A stretch of 25,017 bases of DNA from UBA3263 sp964554665. Lineage in GTDB: Bacteria > Bacteroidota > Bacteroidia > Bacteroidales > Muribaculaceae. Position 1 is the first letter of the stretch; every line of letters begins with the position of its first letter. Position numbers and translations under genes: made by a program. Under the pieces are notes generated by a model. It did not search any database. It saw only the letters and a program-made list of their open reading frames with translations, and was not told the origin of the DNA. This document shows, piece by piece, positions 13,621 through 22,408 of this stretch. Where the stretch lies: contig CAZKPP010000024.1 in the NCBI GenBank assembly GCA_964554665.1, positions 1 through 25,017 on the forward strand. The letters are read 5' to 3'.

Positions 13621-14934
13621 ATGAAGTTCTACGACAGAGAGATAGAAACCGAAACGCTACGTAAGATTGAAGAAACATCGCGCAATTTTGCGCAATTGAC
13701 AGTCATTACCGGTCGTCGCCGTATAGGCAAAACGAGTCTGATTCGCCATGCCTATGATTCGACCATAATGGTCTATTTTTTTGTTGCGCGCAAGAGTGAG
13801 CAGCTGCTATGCCGCGAATTGGGTGAAACCATAAGGGATGTGCTTGGTGAGGACCTTGGCGATTTCGACAGTTTGGCGCGACTGTTTTCGGCTATTATGA
13901 AATTGGCCCGACGCATGCATTTTACGCTTGTACTCGATGAATTCCAAAACATTAAATATGTCAACGAAAGTTTTTTCAGCGATATGCAAAACATCTGGGA
14001 TTCAAACAAGGGAGAGGCTAAAATAAACCTTGTTGTATGCGGCTCGCTCTATTCAATGATGACTAAAATTTTTGACGATCGTAAAGAGCCTTTATATGGT
14101 CGCGCTACCTCGCGTATCCGTTTGCGTGAATTCCCCTTACACACGTTAAGCGAGATTTTGCGTGATAATAATCCGGACTACACCCCCGATGATTTATTGG
14201 CATTTTATATGATAACCGGAGGAGTTGCAAAATATGTTGAAGTACTCGTTGAATCCCGCGCGGTTACAAAGGAGACTATTCTTGATAAGGTACTGTCTTT
14301 CGGCTCATATTTTTTAGAAGAGGGCAAAGAGCTTTTATCGGATGAATTTGGCAAGGATTATGGCATCTATTTTTCAGTTATGGCAGCTATTGCTACGGGT
14401 GAGAATACCCGGGGCAAAATCAAGGCTTATACCGGTGTAGAAGCCGGAGGGCATCTTGAGCGGCTTGAAAATACGTATGATTTGCTGTATCGCTATCGCC
14501 CGTACCTGTCGGCTGAGGGAAGCCGAAACGTAAAGTATGGAATAAAAGATAATTTTTTGAACTTTTGGTTCCGGTTTATTTATAAATACAGGAGTGCTGC
14601 TGAAATAGGCAATCTTGCCTACGTGCGCGAAAAAGTTGCCGCTGACTACGACACTTTTTCAGGACTGATACTTGAACGTTATTTCAGACAGTTGTATCGA
14701 CAAACCGGACTATATAATATCGTTACCAACTATTGGGAAAAGGATGGTAGTAACGAAATAGATCTGGTTGCCGTTAACGAGGCCGATCGAGAAATTGTGT
14801 TCGGTGAGATTAAGCGCAACAAAGATCGAATCGATTTGCATAAACTCGAGGCAAAAGCCCAAAATATCCGCCACCGTCAACCTAAACTGGCCGCCTCGTT
14901 TGTAGCCCTATCCCTCGACGACCTGCAAGCGTAA
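13621..14934 (+). CDS. AAA-type ATPase with C-terminal DUF234/nuclease-like domain
   Basis: A 437-residue protein of the ATPase group often called archaeal-type ATPase/DUF234, common and multi-copy in Bacteroidales, with no settled function. Walker A is GRRRIGKTS (Gly31 to Ser39) and Walker B FTLVLDEFQN (Asp106, Glu107). A sensor-like CGSLYSMM (140-147) and a helical or winged region follow. The C-terminal part has NEIDLVAVN (Asp381) and GEIKRNK (Glu396, Lys398), the D...ExK pattern of PD-(D/E)xK nucleases. It is the only plus-strand gene between two minus-strand operons and is more AT-rich than its neighbours, which suggests horizontal acquisition. The ATG at 13621 lies 6 bp after a 29-bp palindrome. 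A DNA-related or defence role is possible but not shown. Confidence 0.85.
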   Translation: MKFYDREIETETLRKIEETSRNFAQLTVITGRRRIGKTSLIRHAYDSTIMVYFFVARKSEQLLCRELGETIRDVLGEDLGDFDSLARLFSAIMKLARRMHFTLVLDEFQNIKYVNESFFSDMQNIWDSNKGEAKINLVVCGSLYSMMTKIFDDRKEPLYGRATSRIRLREFPLHTLSEILRDNNPDYTPDDLLAFYMITGGVAKYVEVLVESRAVTKETILDKVLSFGSYFLEEGKELLSDEFGKDYGIYFSVMAAIATGENTRGKIKAYTGVEAGGHLERLENTYDLLYRYRPYLSAEGSRNVKYGIKDNFLNFWFRFIYKYRSAAEIGNLAYVREKVAADYDTFSGLILERYFRQLYRQTGLYNIVTNYWEKDGSNEIDLVAVNEADREIVFGEIKRNKDRIDLHKLEAKAQNIRHRQPKLAASFVALSLDDLQA

Positions 14935-14958
14935 TTGTATTAACCTTCTTCGTGTATT

Positions 14959-15999
14959 TTAGTGGAGGAGGTCGGCGAGGACGAGGGCAGCCATGGCTTC
15001 GACTACGGGGACGGCGCGGGGGAGCACACACGGGTCATGGCGCCCGCGGGCGTGGAGCGTCGTGGGCTCGCCGGAGTCGGTGACTGTGCGGACGTCGCGC
15101 AGCAGCGTGGCCACCGGCTTAAAGGCGATGCGCATTTCAATGGGCATGCCGTTTGATATGCCGCCCTGAATGCCTCCGGAATTGTTGGTGGCCGTGCGGA
15201 TGCGCCCGTCGGCATCGACCTGAAACTCGTCGATAACCTCCGAGCCGCGGCGGCGGGTGCCTTCGAAGCCCATGCCGAATTCTACCCCCTTGACTGCGGG
15301 AATTGTCAGCATTGCGCCCCCTAAGCGCGAGTTCAGACGGTCGAAGAGCGGCTCGCCCACTCCCGCCGGCACTCCCTCGATGCGCAGGGCTATGATGCCG
15401 CCAATGGTGTCGCCCTGATTCTTTACCTCGCTGATTAGCTCTATCATTTTTTCGGCGGCAGCGGAGTCGGGGCAGCGTACGGCGTTCGACTCGGGGTCGC
15501 AGTCGGCCGGGCCGGCAACGATATCGCCGACGCTATGGGTCCAGGCGCTCACCGTTATACCCTTCAGTTCAAGCAATTGCTTGCAAAAGGCACCGCCCAC
15601 TACTCGCGCAGCGGTTTCGCGGGCCGAGGCGCGGCCTCCTCCGCGATAGTCGCGAATGCCATATTTCTGCTGATAGGTAAAGTCGGCGTGCGACGGGCGG
15701 AACGCGTGGGCCATCTCTTCATAGTCAGCCGAATGCTGATTGCTGTTTTCGATTATGAAGCCGATGGGTGTGCCGGTTGTGAGGCCGTTGAACATGCCCG
15801 AGAGTATGCGCACGCGGTCGGCTTCGTTGCGCGCGGTGGTTATGCGGCTTTGGCCGGGGCGTCTGCGGTCGAGCTCTGCTTGCACGCGATTGAGGTCAAT
15901 TGCTATCCGCGGCGGAAAGCCGTCGATAACGCCGCCCAGAGCCGGGCCGTGGCTCTCGCCGAAAGTGGTGAGGGTTAGGTTTTTACCGAATGTATTCAT
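14959..15999 (-). CDS. aroC: Chorismate synthase
   Basis: AroC converts EPSP to chorismate, the last step of the shikimate pathway, using reduced FMN. The 346 residues include the three classical signatures: GESHGPALGGVIDG (residues 14-27), FRPSHADFTYQQKYGIRDYRG with GGGRASARETAARVVGGA, and near the end DVRTVTDSGEPTTLHARGRHDP. The start at 15999 overlaps the ybaK stop by 4 bp (ATGA). It is the last gene of the seven-gene unit starting at ribBA; FMN dependence and the riboflavin gene in the same unit are a plausible link, but that is inference. It converges with the AAA ATPase gene, 24 bp away, with no obvious hairpin between them. Confidence 0.98.
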   Translation of the reverse strand: MNTFGKNLTLTTFGESHGPALGGVIDGFPPRIAIDLNRVQAELDRRRPGQSRITTARNEADRVRILSGMFNGLTTGTPIGFIIENSNQHSADYEEMAHAFRPSHADFTYQQKYGIRDYRGGGRASARETAARVVGGAFCKQLLELKGITVSAWTHSVGDIVAGPADCDPESNAVRCPDSAAAEKMIELISEVKNQGDTIGGIIALRIEGVPAGVGEPLFDRLNSRLGGAMLTIPAVKGVEFGMGFEGTRRRGSEVIDEFQVDADGRIRTATNNSGGIQGGISNGMPIEMRIAFKPVATLLRDVRTVTDSGEPTTLHARGRHDPCVLPRAVPVVEAMAALVLADLLH

Positions 16000-16478
16000 A
16001 GAGCAACGAGGTCGGCGGTTTCACCTCCGACAAATTTTATAAGGTCATTGGGATTGATTTCTAACTGAAGCCCGCGCACGCCGGCCGACACAAAAATCTT
16101 GTCGAACTCCAGCGCCGACTCGTGGAAATAGGTCGGAAACGGCTTTTTCATGCCTATGGGCGAGCACCCTCCGCGAATATAACCCGTCAGGGGGAGCAGC
16201 TCCTTCATCGGAATCAGGTCGGCCTTTTTGGCGCCGGCCACTTTTGCGGCCTTTTTCAGGTCAACTTCGCGGTTGCCGGGAACCACGCAGACAAAGTAGC
16301 CCGCGCCGGTGCCGCTCAGCACCAGCGTTTTAAACACGCGGTTTATATCTTCGCCGAGTTCGTCGGCAATGTGTTGAGCCTCAAGGTGCTCCGGGTCTAC
16401 GGCATATGGTATCAGCTCGAACTGCACTCCGGCATGTTCCAGCAGCCGCGCGGCATTCGTCTTAGCAAGTTTCTTCAT
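15996..16478 (-). CDS. ybaK: Cys-tRNA(Pro)/aminoacyl-tRNA deacylase, YbaK/EbsC type
   Basis: A 160-residue trans-editing enzyme that hydrolyses mischarged Cys-tRNA(Pro). The sequence from KTNAARLLEHAGVQFELIPY is the YbaK opening. VFKTLVLSG and GYFVCVVPGNREVDLKKAAKVAGAKKADLIPMKELLPLTGYIRGGCSPIG include the invariant lysine of the family and the GxxSP(I/V)G loop. I chose the ATG at 16478 (MKKLAKTNAA) over an in-frame TTG at 16490. It overlaps the end of the upstream large gene by 17 bp and the aroC start by 4 bp, so it is embedded in the operon. Confidence 0.93.
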   Translation of the reverse strand: MKKLAKTNAARLLEHAGVQFELIPYAVDPEHLEAQHIADELGEDINRVFKTLVLSGTGAGYFVCVVPGNREVDLKKAAKVAGAKKADLIPMKELLPLTGYIRGGCSPIGMKKPFPTYFHESALEFDKIFVSAGVRGLQLEINPNDLIKFVGGETADLVAL

Positions 16479-19428
16479 CTGGTTTGGCAACTACGCCCAG
16501 GCCGGTGCGGCCGTTGAGGGCTATTTTCAAGGGTTGGGGAAAGCGGACGATTCTCAGGGCGGCCGACTCATACTCGGCAGGTTGGGCGTTGAGGAAGTCA
16601 ACGTCGTAGTGCCCAGAATTTTGGTCGATGGTGAAATAGCCGGCGCCCACCGATGTCAGATTCTGAAAGAAGTGTGTGCCCTGCGAGGGCTCGATTCGAT
16701 AGCCCGGCAGCGAGGACTCAACTATCAGCCGCGCACCCGAAATGTGGGGCCACTTCACCGGAATGCCCAGCGCGGGGTCTGACGAACCCCAGCGCCCCGG
16801 GCCTATCAGCAGATATGGCTCGCCCGTTTCGAGGAACTTGCGGTTCAAAAGCTCTATTTCGCGGGCAACGGCGGGGTTATTTGCGGAGTTAAACGCCTCG
16901 GGCCGCACGTAAACAATGGTTGAAACGCCTTCAATGTTGCCGTTGCCCAAGGCGGTTGTAGAGGTCAGTATGGTCTGCTCGGCGGCCAGCGACAGCACGG
17001 CGTCGTCGCCAACCTCCTTTTTGTCGACTATGGGGCGGATCTGCAGCCAGTAGATTGTTCCGGCATTGGGGCCGTTAACAATTCCGGCGAACTCGATTTC
17101 TACCGGCCGCGCCATTTCGCGGGCCCCGGCTTCGAGCATAAACGCCGCCCCCTGGGCCAGCGGGAAAGAGCCGTGGTTTAGCATGTTGGCAAAGGTTACC
17201 ACCTTGCGCCCGGGCCCCTGGTCGGTGTCGCGGATAATCTGGTCGTTAACGTCGAATGTCGACACCATAAAGCGCAGCGTATCCGTGCCGGCCAGCGACT
17301 GCACCCGGAGCGAGCGCAGGTTAAAGCCGTCGTCGGCCGTAAAGTCGGTGGGCGCGGCGTCGGTCATGTCCAGGGCCAAAAGGCGCGTCTGGGTGTCGCG
17401 CAACGCAAGGTCCAGGGTCGACGTCTGCAAAACCTTGGTGGGGTGTTTCGGCGAAAAGCGCAGCGCAGTGCCCCCTTCAACAATGGTTTTGCCAAGACCG
17501 ATGGCAACCTGAACCACACCTTCCTCGGGCTGCTCGTCGCCCAGCGGGTAATAGTTGAGCGAGCGGCCTACGCCCGAAAACGAAGGAAAATACAAATCGG
17601 CATGGCGAACGCCAACAACCTCCTGAATTATCACGGCCATCTTCTCCTGGTCGATAACGTTCGATGTGGCTGTCATATATGCCTTTGAATCAGCGTAGAA
17701 TACCGAGGCGTAAACGCTCTTGATGGCGTCGGAAAGTATTCTGAAAGTTTCCTCCTTCTCGCCCTGGCGGTTTTGAATCATATAGGTGGCATAAACGCCG
17801 GCAAAGGGCTGATAGTGCGAGTCTTCAAGCAGCGACGACGAGCGCACCGCCAGCGGCTTGTCAACAACGTCGAGCAGCGCCATCAGGTCGTCGCGCAGGC
17901 GTTCCGGCAGCCGGGCCTCGACAAAGGCCTTGTGAATCTCATCGTCGGGCGCGGTTGAGAGCGCAATCGGATAGAGGCCGTTCGACTCCATAAACTCGTC
18001 AAACAGGTCGGTGCACAACACCACGGTGCGCGGAATCGTTATGTTCACCGCCGTTCCGCCCACGGAGTCGGTTTCCGGATATTTCTTTATCAGCGCGTCA
18101 ATAAAGGCCAGGCCGCGCCCCTTGCCCCCCATCGAGCCTTTGCCGATGCGCGCAAAGTTTGAATAGCGGTCAAAGCGCTCTTTTTCAAACACGGCAACCA
18201 CGCCGCGGTTTTTCATGCGCCGGTAGCTGACTATGGCGTCCAGAAACAGCAGCTTGGCCTCGTGAATATCGGCCATCGAGCGCGTCCGGTGGGCCTTAAT
18301 CACCTCGGCAATCGGAAACATGGCCCTGGAATAGAGCCAGCGCGAAATGTCGTTGCGCCGCGCGTGGTAATAGAGAGTCTTGTCGGGAATCTCCATCATT
18401 TTATACTGCAGGTCTTTGAGCGAACGTATGCGCATGATTTCGGCCCCGGTGTCGGGGTCGCGCATAATAAAGTCGCCGAACCCGAAGTTGGCGGTTATCG
18501 CCTCACCCAGGTCAACCGGCAGTTTCTTGGAGTTCTTGTCGAGGAAAATGCCGCCGAAAGGCCCCACGGCCTCCGAGTTGGCCGACTCCGAGCTTTCAAC
18601 GATGATCGGCACGTAGGGGTCGCGCTCGCGAATATATTCGGCCAGCGCTATGCCCGCGCGCGAGTCTTTGGCGCCGTTGCGCATGAACGAAACGTCGGTT
18701 ATCACCCCCAGCATGTTGTCGCCAAACTTATTGTAGAGTTCAACGGCTTCTTCATACGTGCGCGCCAGAATAACCTTGGGGCGCCCGCGCATGCGCAGCA
18801 TCTTTTCGTGGTCGTTGAGCGCCTCGGTTGAAAAATGCAGGCTCTGCTGCAGCAGAAACTTATATAGGTGGGGCAACACCGACGAATAGAACCTAACCGA
18901 GTCCTCGACCAGCATTATGGTCTGCACCCCCACGGTGTTTACATCGTAGTCGGCATTCATTTTGTCTTCCAGCAACTTGATAATTGCCAGCAGCAGGTCC
19001 ATGTTGCCGAGCCACGAAAACACATAGTCAACGTCGTCGAGATTCTCCGATGCGAGCTTGCGCGACACCTCTTTCGAGAACGGGGTCAGCACCACTATCG
19101 GAGTCGCCGGCGCGCACCGCTTGATTTCGCGCAGGCCCGAAAACGATTCCGGAATCGACGGCCCCGGCATAACCACTATCAGGTCGAATTGCTTGGCGGC
19201 CATCAGCTCCAGGGCCTCCTTGGAGTCGTTGACGCGGGTTACTCGCGGCGGCGACGACAGGTTCAGGGCGTTATATTCATAAAACAGCTGTTCCTCAACT
19301 CGCCCGTCTTCTTCCATAATAAAGGCATCGTATGGCGACGCTACCAGCAGCACGCTGTGGATGCGCCGCTGCATCAGCTCGTTGAATGCCGTGTCGCGGA
19401 GATAGAGGCGCGAGTGCGAGGAGTTCAT
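16462..19428 (-). CDS. Receiver-receiver-PEP/pyruvate-binding domain protein
   Basis: A 988-residue cytoplasmic protein, commonly named PEP synthase-like. Residues 24-155 look like a degenerate receiver domain: the strand FDLIVVMPG (81-89) has no aspartate at the phosphorylation position. Residues 168-320 look like an intact receiver: acidic pair Glu175/Asp176, phospho-acceptor candidate Asp245 in GVITDVSF, Ser in IVESSE (276-281) and Lys298 in FLDKNS. From about 425 the PPDK N-terminal (ATP-grasp-like) domain begins: GSMGGKGRGLAF (431-442), PLAVRSSSLLEDS (525-537), then VQVAIGLGKTIVEGG (639-653). The mobile histidine domain (TxxGGxTSHxA) needed by PEP synthase and PPDK is not seen, nor is a PEP-binding barrel. 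A sensory or regulatory enzyme is more likely than PEP synthase; the reaction is unknown. It overlaps both neighbours. Confidence 0.8.
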   Translation of the reverse strand: MNSSHSRLYLRDTAFNELMQRRIHSVLLVASPYDAFIMEEDGRVEEQLFYEYNALNLSSPPRVTRVNDSKEALELMAAKQFDLIVVMPGPSIPESFSGLREIKRCAPATPIVVLTPFSKEVSRKLASENLDDVDYVFSWLGNMDLLLAIIKLLEDKMNADYDVNTVGVQTIMLVEDSVRFYSSVLPHLYKFLLQQSLHFSTEALNDHEKMLRMRGRPKVILARTYEEAVELYNKFGDNMLGVITDVSFMRNGAKDSRAGIALAEYIRERDPYVPIIVESSESANSEAVGPFGGIFLDKNSKKLPVDLGEAITANFGFGDFIMRDPDTGAEIMRIRSLKDLQYKMMEIPDKTLYYHARRNDISRWLYSRAMFPIAEVIKAHRTRSMADIHEAKLLFLDAIVSYRRMKNRGVVAVFEKERFDRYSNFARIGKGSMGGKGRGLAFIDALIKKYPETDSVGGTAVNITIPRTVVLCTDLFDEFMESNGLYPIALSTAPDDEIHKAFVEARLPERLRDDLMALLDVVDKPLAVRSSSLLEDSHYQPFAGVYATYMIQNRQGEKEETFRILSDAIKSVYASVFYADSKAYMTATSNVIDQEKMAVIIQEVVGVRHADLYFPSFSGVGRSLNYYPLGDEQPEEGVVQVAIGLGKTIVEGGTALRFSPKHPTKVLQTSTLDLALRDTQTRLLALDMTDAAPTDFTADDGFNLRSLRVQSLAGTDTLRFMVSTFDVNDQIIRDTDQGPGRKVVTFANMLNHGSFPLAQGAAFMLEAGAREMARPVEIEFAGIVNGPNAGTIYWLQIRPIVDKKEVGDDAVLSLAAEQTILTSTTALGNGNIEGVSTIVYVRPEAFNSANNPAVAREIELLNRKFLETGEPYLLIGPGRWGSSDPALGIPVKWPHISGARLIVESSLPGYRIEPSQGTHFFQNLTSVGAGYFTIDQNSGHYDVDFLNAQPAEYESAALRIVRFPQPLKIALNGRTGLGVVAKPDEETC

Positions 19429-20906
19429 TTTTCCAGACTTATGTTTTGCGGATTTGAATGTATGGCGTTCAACAGGGCCTCCGCGTCAGGGTCGGCGGGG
19501 TTGGTGATGAGCTCGGGAATATTGAACGTTTTTGTAAACTCGCGATAGAAGTCAGCCTTTTTCTGAGGCAGCACAAACGGCTTGGTGGCAACCCCGCTTT
19601 CGGAGTCGAAGTGCGCAAAATAGGGGCGCGCCCAAAGCCCGTCGAGGCGCTTGGAGCTGAACACAAACCAGCGGCCGTCGCTCCCCCAGTTATGATACGA
19701 GTCAATCGATTCGGGCGAGTTGACCTCGCTCATTTCGCGCCATTGGCCCGTTTGCAAGTTCATTATGCATAGCTGGCTCTCGGCATGCCATATCGAGAAG
19801 GTGCCGTAGGTCATGCGGGTAAACATCAGCCACTTGCCGTCGGGGCTCACTCGGGGGAACGACACCGACGCCGAGTCGGCGGCCGCATCGTAAAGCACCC
19901 TGAAGTCGCTGAAGCGGCAGGTGGTGGGATCGAAGTCAATGGCACACAGGTCGTAGTGCATCGAGTCGGGGCGCGTGGCCGACAGATTCGGGTCGTTGAC
20001 CAGCGCGCGACAGAAATAGAGCGTGCGCCCGTCGGGCCCCCAGTTGGGGAAGGTTTCAACGGCGTCAGCGCCCATAATCGTGTCGGCCGAGTAGGCCTTG
20101 TGTTGCTCTACGCTGTAGACCATCAGGTCGGCGCCCTGGTCCACAACCTCAATCGGCTTGTCGCCTGCGGAGTGGAAAATCTGGCCCACCATGTTGGCTG
20201 AAAAGGCGATGAAGCGGCCGTCGCGGCTCCAGCTCGGATACGTGGCGCCATGGTTAGCGCCGATAAACGACGAGTTGATTTTTTCAACCTTGCCGTCGCG
20301 CATAATCAGGGTGCCCCCCTCGTGGCCGCGAACATGTACCATCATCCCCTTGCCGGGGTCGTTGGCGGCGAAGTTATGGCAGTTGATACACTGCTGGTCA
20401 AAGTCTTTGTTTTCAAGAATCGGCTTCTGCTCGTAGGTTTCGAGGTTGCGCTGATAAATGCCCATGGCCGACCATAGTTCATAGCCCGGATAGAGCAGCC
20501 TGTACATCAGGTAGCCGTCGATGGAGTCGGCCGATACCGGGCAGACTATGTCGGCGGCCTGGTTCCACTTGCCGTCCGGGCCCTTGGCGGCGAAGCGCAG
20601 ATAAATCGAGTCGCCGGCGGCCGAGGCGAGCAGCGAGTGCCACGGCTTCAGCGGCAGGCTCACATGGCCGTCCGCGCCGCTGCGCACCGTAATTTCCGGC
20701 TCGCAGCCGTAGCGGCCAACCTGCGTTTGCCACTGTTCGGCCGAGTCGGTGATTACGAAGGCCGGAGCGGCAATGTTGACCGGAAACGTAACGCCCGCAT
20801 AGTCAGGGTCGAGAGTCGGAGCGGGCAGGGTGTGCAGCTCGGGAGTCACCGGGCGCGAGCAGGCGCCAAGCAGGGGCAGCAATAGCAGAAGAAAATGCTT
20901 TTTCAT
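19425..20906 (-). CDS. PD40 beta-propeller lipoprotein with a single CxxCH heme motif
   Basis: A 493-residue envelope protein. It has a lipoprotein signal peptide (MKKHFLLLLLPLLGAC, lipobox LLGAC, Cys16). One c-type heme motif CINCH lies at residues 173-177 in DFDQQCINCHNFAAN. At least four PD40/TolB-type propeller strands follow: YPSWSRDGRFIAFS, FPNWGPDGRTLYF, FPRVSPDGKWLMFT and YHNWGSDGRWFVFS. It resembles TolB-like proteins of Bacteroidales. Heme attachment would require a cytochrome c maturation system, not present here. The gene starts 1 bp inside the end of the DUF6057-like gene and ends 4 bp into the PEP-binding gene, so coupling is tight. The function is unknown; a periplasmic redox or sensing role is a guess. 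Confidence 0.85.
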   Translation of the reverse strand: MKKHFLLLLLPLLGACSRPVTPELHTLPAPTLDPDYAGVTFPVNIAAPAFVITDSAEQWQTQVGRYGCEPEITVRSGADGHVSLPLKPWHSLLASAAGDSIYLRFAAKGPDGKWNQAADIVCPVSADSIDGYLMYRLLYPGYELWSAMGIYQRNLETYEQKPILENKDFDQQCINCHNFAANDPGKGMMVHVRGHEGGTLIMRDGKVEKINSSFIGANHGATYPSWSRDGRFIAFSANMVGQIFHSAGDKPIEVVDQGADLMVYSVEQHKAYSADTIMGADAVETFPNWGPDGRTLYFCRALVNDPNLSATRPDSMHYDLCAIDFDPTTCRFSDFRVLYDAAADSASVSFPRVSPDGKWLMFTRMTYGTFSIWHAESQLCIMNLQTGQWREMSEVNSPESIDSYHNWGSDGRWFVFSSKRLDGLWARPYFAHFDSESGVATKPFVLPQKKADFYREFTKTFNIPELITNPADPDAEALLNAIHSNPQNISLEK

Positions 20907-22408
20907 CAGAAATTCAATTTATTACCGAACGGAGAGAGATAAAGAACGTAATACCAGTAGGTGCGCCGTTGGGCCGGCGTGAAGTTGGCGAACTGCTTTT
21001 TGCCTTTTTCGGCCATAAAGGCGCGATATTCGGCATCAACCTCGGGCGACACCGGATAGCCGTCGGCGGCCAGACGGTCGCCCCCATAGTTCAGGCGCGC
21101 CAGACACAGCGCCTCCTGATAGAGCCGCGGCAGCGGTTCGCCCGGCGGGTAGAACTCCTTGAGGTTATCGTAGAATATGCCTATATTATTGGCCAGCAGA
21201 AAGGTTACCATCATATATTGGCGCGCCATTTCGTTCGTGGGGTCATATTGCAGAATATATTTGCAGTCGGCGGCAATGTTTTCAACGTTGTCGAAGCGCA
21301 CCGGAATGTCGTTGCCAACGTTGGCAAACGCATTGTGCAGCCCCTCGACGTGGCCCTGCTCCAGGGCCTGCTCCAGATCACGCGCCTTGCCGCGGTAGAA
21401 GAGCGTTTGCTTGAGCGGAGCAATAAACTTTTGCGCCTGCAGCGGTTTGCCGGTTTCAATGTAGTAGCGCGACAGGTTTATGAGGTGGTAGGCGGTTTCG
21501 CCCCAGCCGACCATAGCCTCAAACTCCCAGTGTGTGGCCGAGTTCAGGGCTCCGAGCTGCTCATAAACGAAGCCGCCGAACTCCGCGCGGTTTCTTTCGG
21601 CCTTCCAGGGGAAGAAAATCGACGTCGGGCCGTGGGTCGGCGGCACGTCAAAAAGGTGGTCGAGCAATTCGCCGCGATGATACAGCGCCATGGTCCGGAA
21701 ATAAGACATCAAATGATTCTTGATGCCCGTTTCGGCCTGGGCGTCGGAAAGTTCAATAACGGCGTCCCAATCGCCGGCGCGCACGGCCTGCGCGGCCTTG
21801 ATCATCAGTTTCTCGTTGGTCCTCTGAATTTTCACCTCCTCGCGCGAGTAGGTGCGCTCCTTGCCGTTGATGTTAATGGTTATCGGCTTGAACGACTGAT
21901 AGTAGAATCCTCCGAAAATCGCGCCCATAATCAGCGGCGCCGCCCAGGGGAGCCACTTCAGCGGAATTTGGCGCACGGTTTTGCGAGCCGGCAGCAGCCG
22001 CGACACTATGTAAACCGCCAAAGTGCTCAGAAACACTACGACAAGCGTCTTCAGCGAACCGTCAACGTCGGCCGAGGTAAAGAAGGTCCATATCGGCAGC
22101 ACGGCCGACAGCTGCAGCGTGTCGGCCCAGCCGAGCTGACGGCGCAGAACCGAGCGGGTCATACAGTAAACGCCCGTGAGCATTGCCGACCATAGCAGCG
22201 ACCCGAGCCAGGGGTAGTAGGCAAACTGCGCTATGAACGCCATGGCCGGAGCGGTCCACCCCTTCTGGTGGGCCAGCTCGCGGATATAGTCCAGAGAGAA
22301 GCGGAAAAGATGGTGCTGCTCATGGAAAATCACTACGTGGCGATACATGGTCATGTATGCCACAAACAGCATCAGAAACAAAAATGCCGGTGCAAGATGT
22401 TTTTTCAT
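20906..22408 (-). CDS. DUF6057-like polytopic membrane protein
   Basis: A 500-residue protein I assign to the DUF6057 group from memory of its Bacteroidales relatives, with moderate certainty. The N-terminal third is membrane-embedded: hydrophobic segments at about 8-28, 58-85, 100-118, 120-140 and 155-175. A long soluble domain follows (about 185-500), rich in alpha helices and TPR-like pairs (KAAQAVRAGDWDAVIELSDAQ, NLSRYYIETGKPLQAQKFIAPL). I chose the ATG at 22408, which overlaps the lolD stop by one base (TGATG); a GTG one codon earlier is possible. It ends in the same kind of one-base overlap with the next gene. The role is unknown, but its position between an ABC ATPase and a heme lipoprotein points to the cell envelope. 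Confidence 0.7.
   Translation of the reverse strand: MKKHLAPAFLFLMLFVAYMTMYRHVVIFHEQHHLFRFSLDYIRELAHQKGWTAPAMAFIAQFAYYPWLGSLLWSAMLTGVYCMTRSVLRRQLGWADTLQLSAVLPIWTFFTSADVDGSLKTLVVVFLSTLAVYIVSRLLPARKTVRQIPLKWLPWAAPLIMGAIFGGFYYQSFKPITININGKERTYSREEVKIQRTNEKLMIKAAQAVRAGDWDAVIELSDAQAETGIKNHLMSYFRTMALYHRGELLDHLFDVPPTHGPTSIFFPWKAERNRAEFGGFVYEQLGALNSATHWEFEAMVGWGETAYHLINLSRYYIETGKPLQAQKFIAPLKQTLFYRGKARDLEQALEQGHVEGLHNAFANVGNDIPVRFDNVENIAADCKYILQYDPTNEMARQYMMVTFLLANNIGIFYDNLKEFYPPGEPLPRLYQEALCLARLNYGGDRLAADGYPVSPEVDAEYRAFMAEKGKKQFANFTPAQRRTYWYYVLYLSPFGNKLNF

Noticed and set aside
16462..19428. Calling the large protein PEP synthase (ppsA)
   Set aside because: The histidine-bearing mobile domain and the PEP-binding barrel are not visible, so the enzymatic name is not justified.
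20969..22195. A 408-codon open frame opposite the DUF6057-like gene
   Set aside because: The same mirror-frame effect: Arg/His/Val-rich, with no motif. The minus-strand gene has overlaps and hydrophobic segments that make sense.
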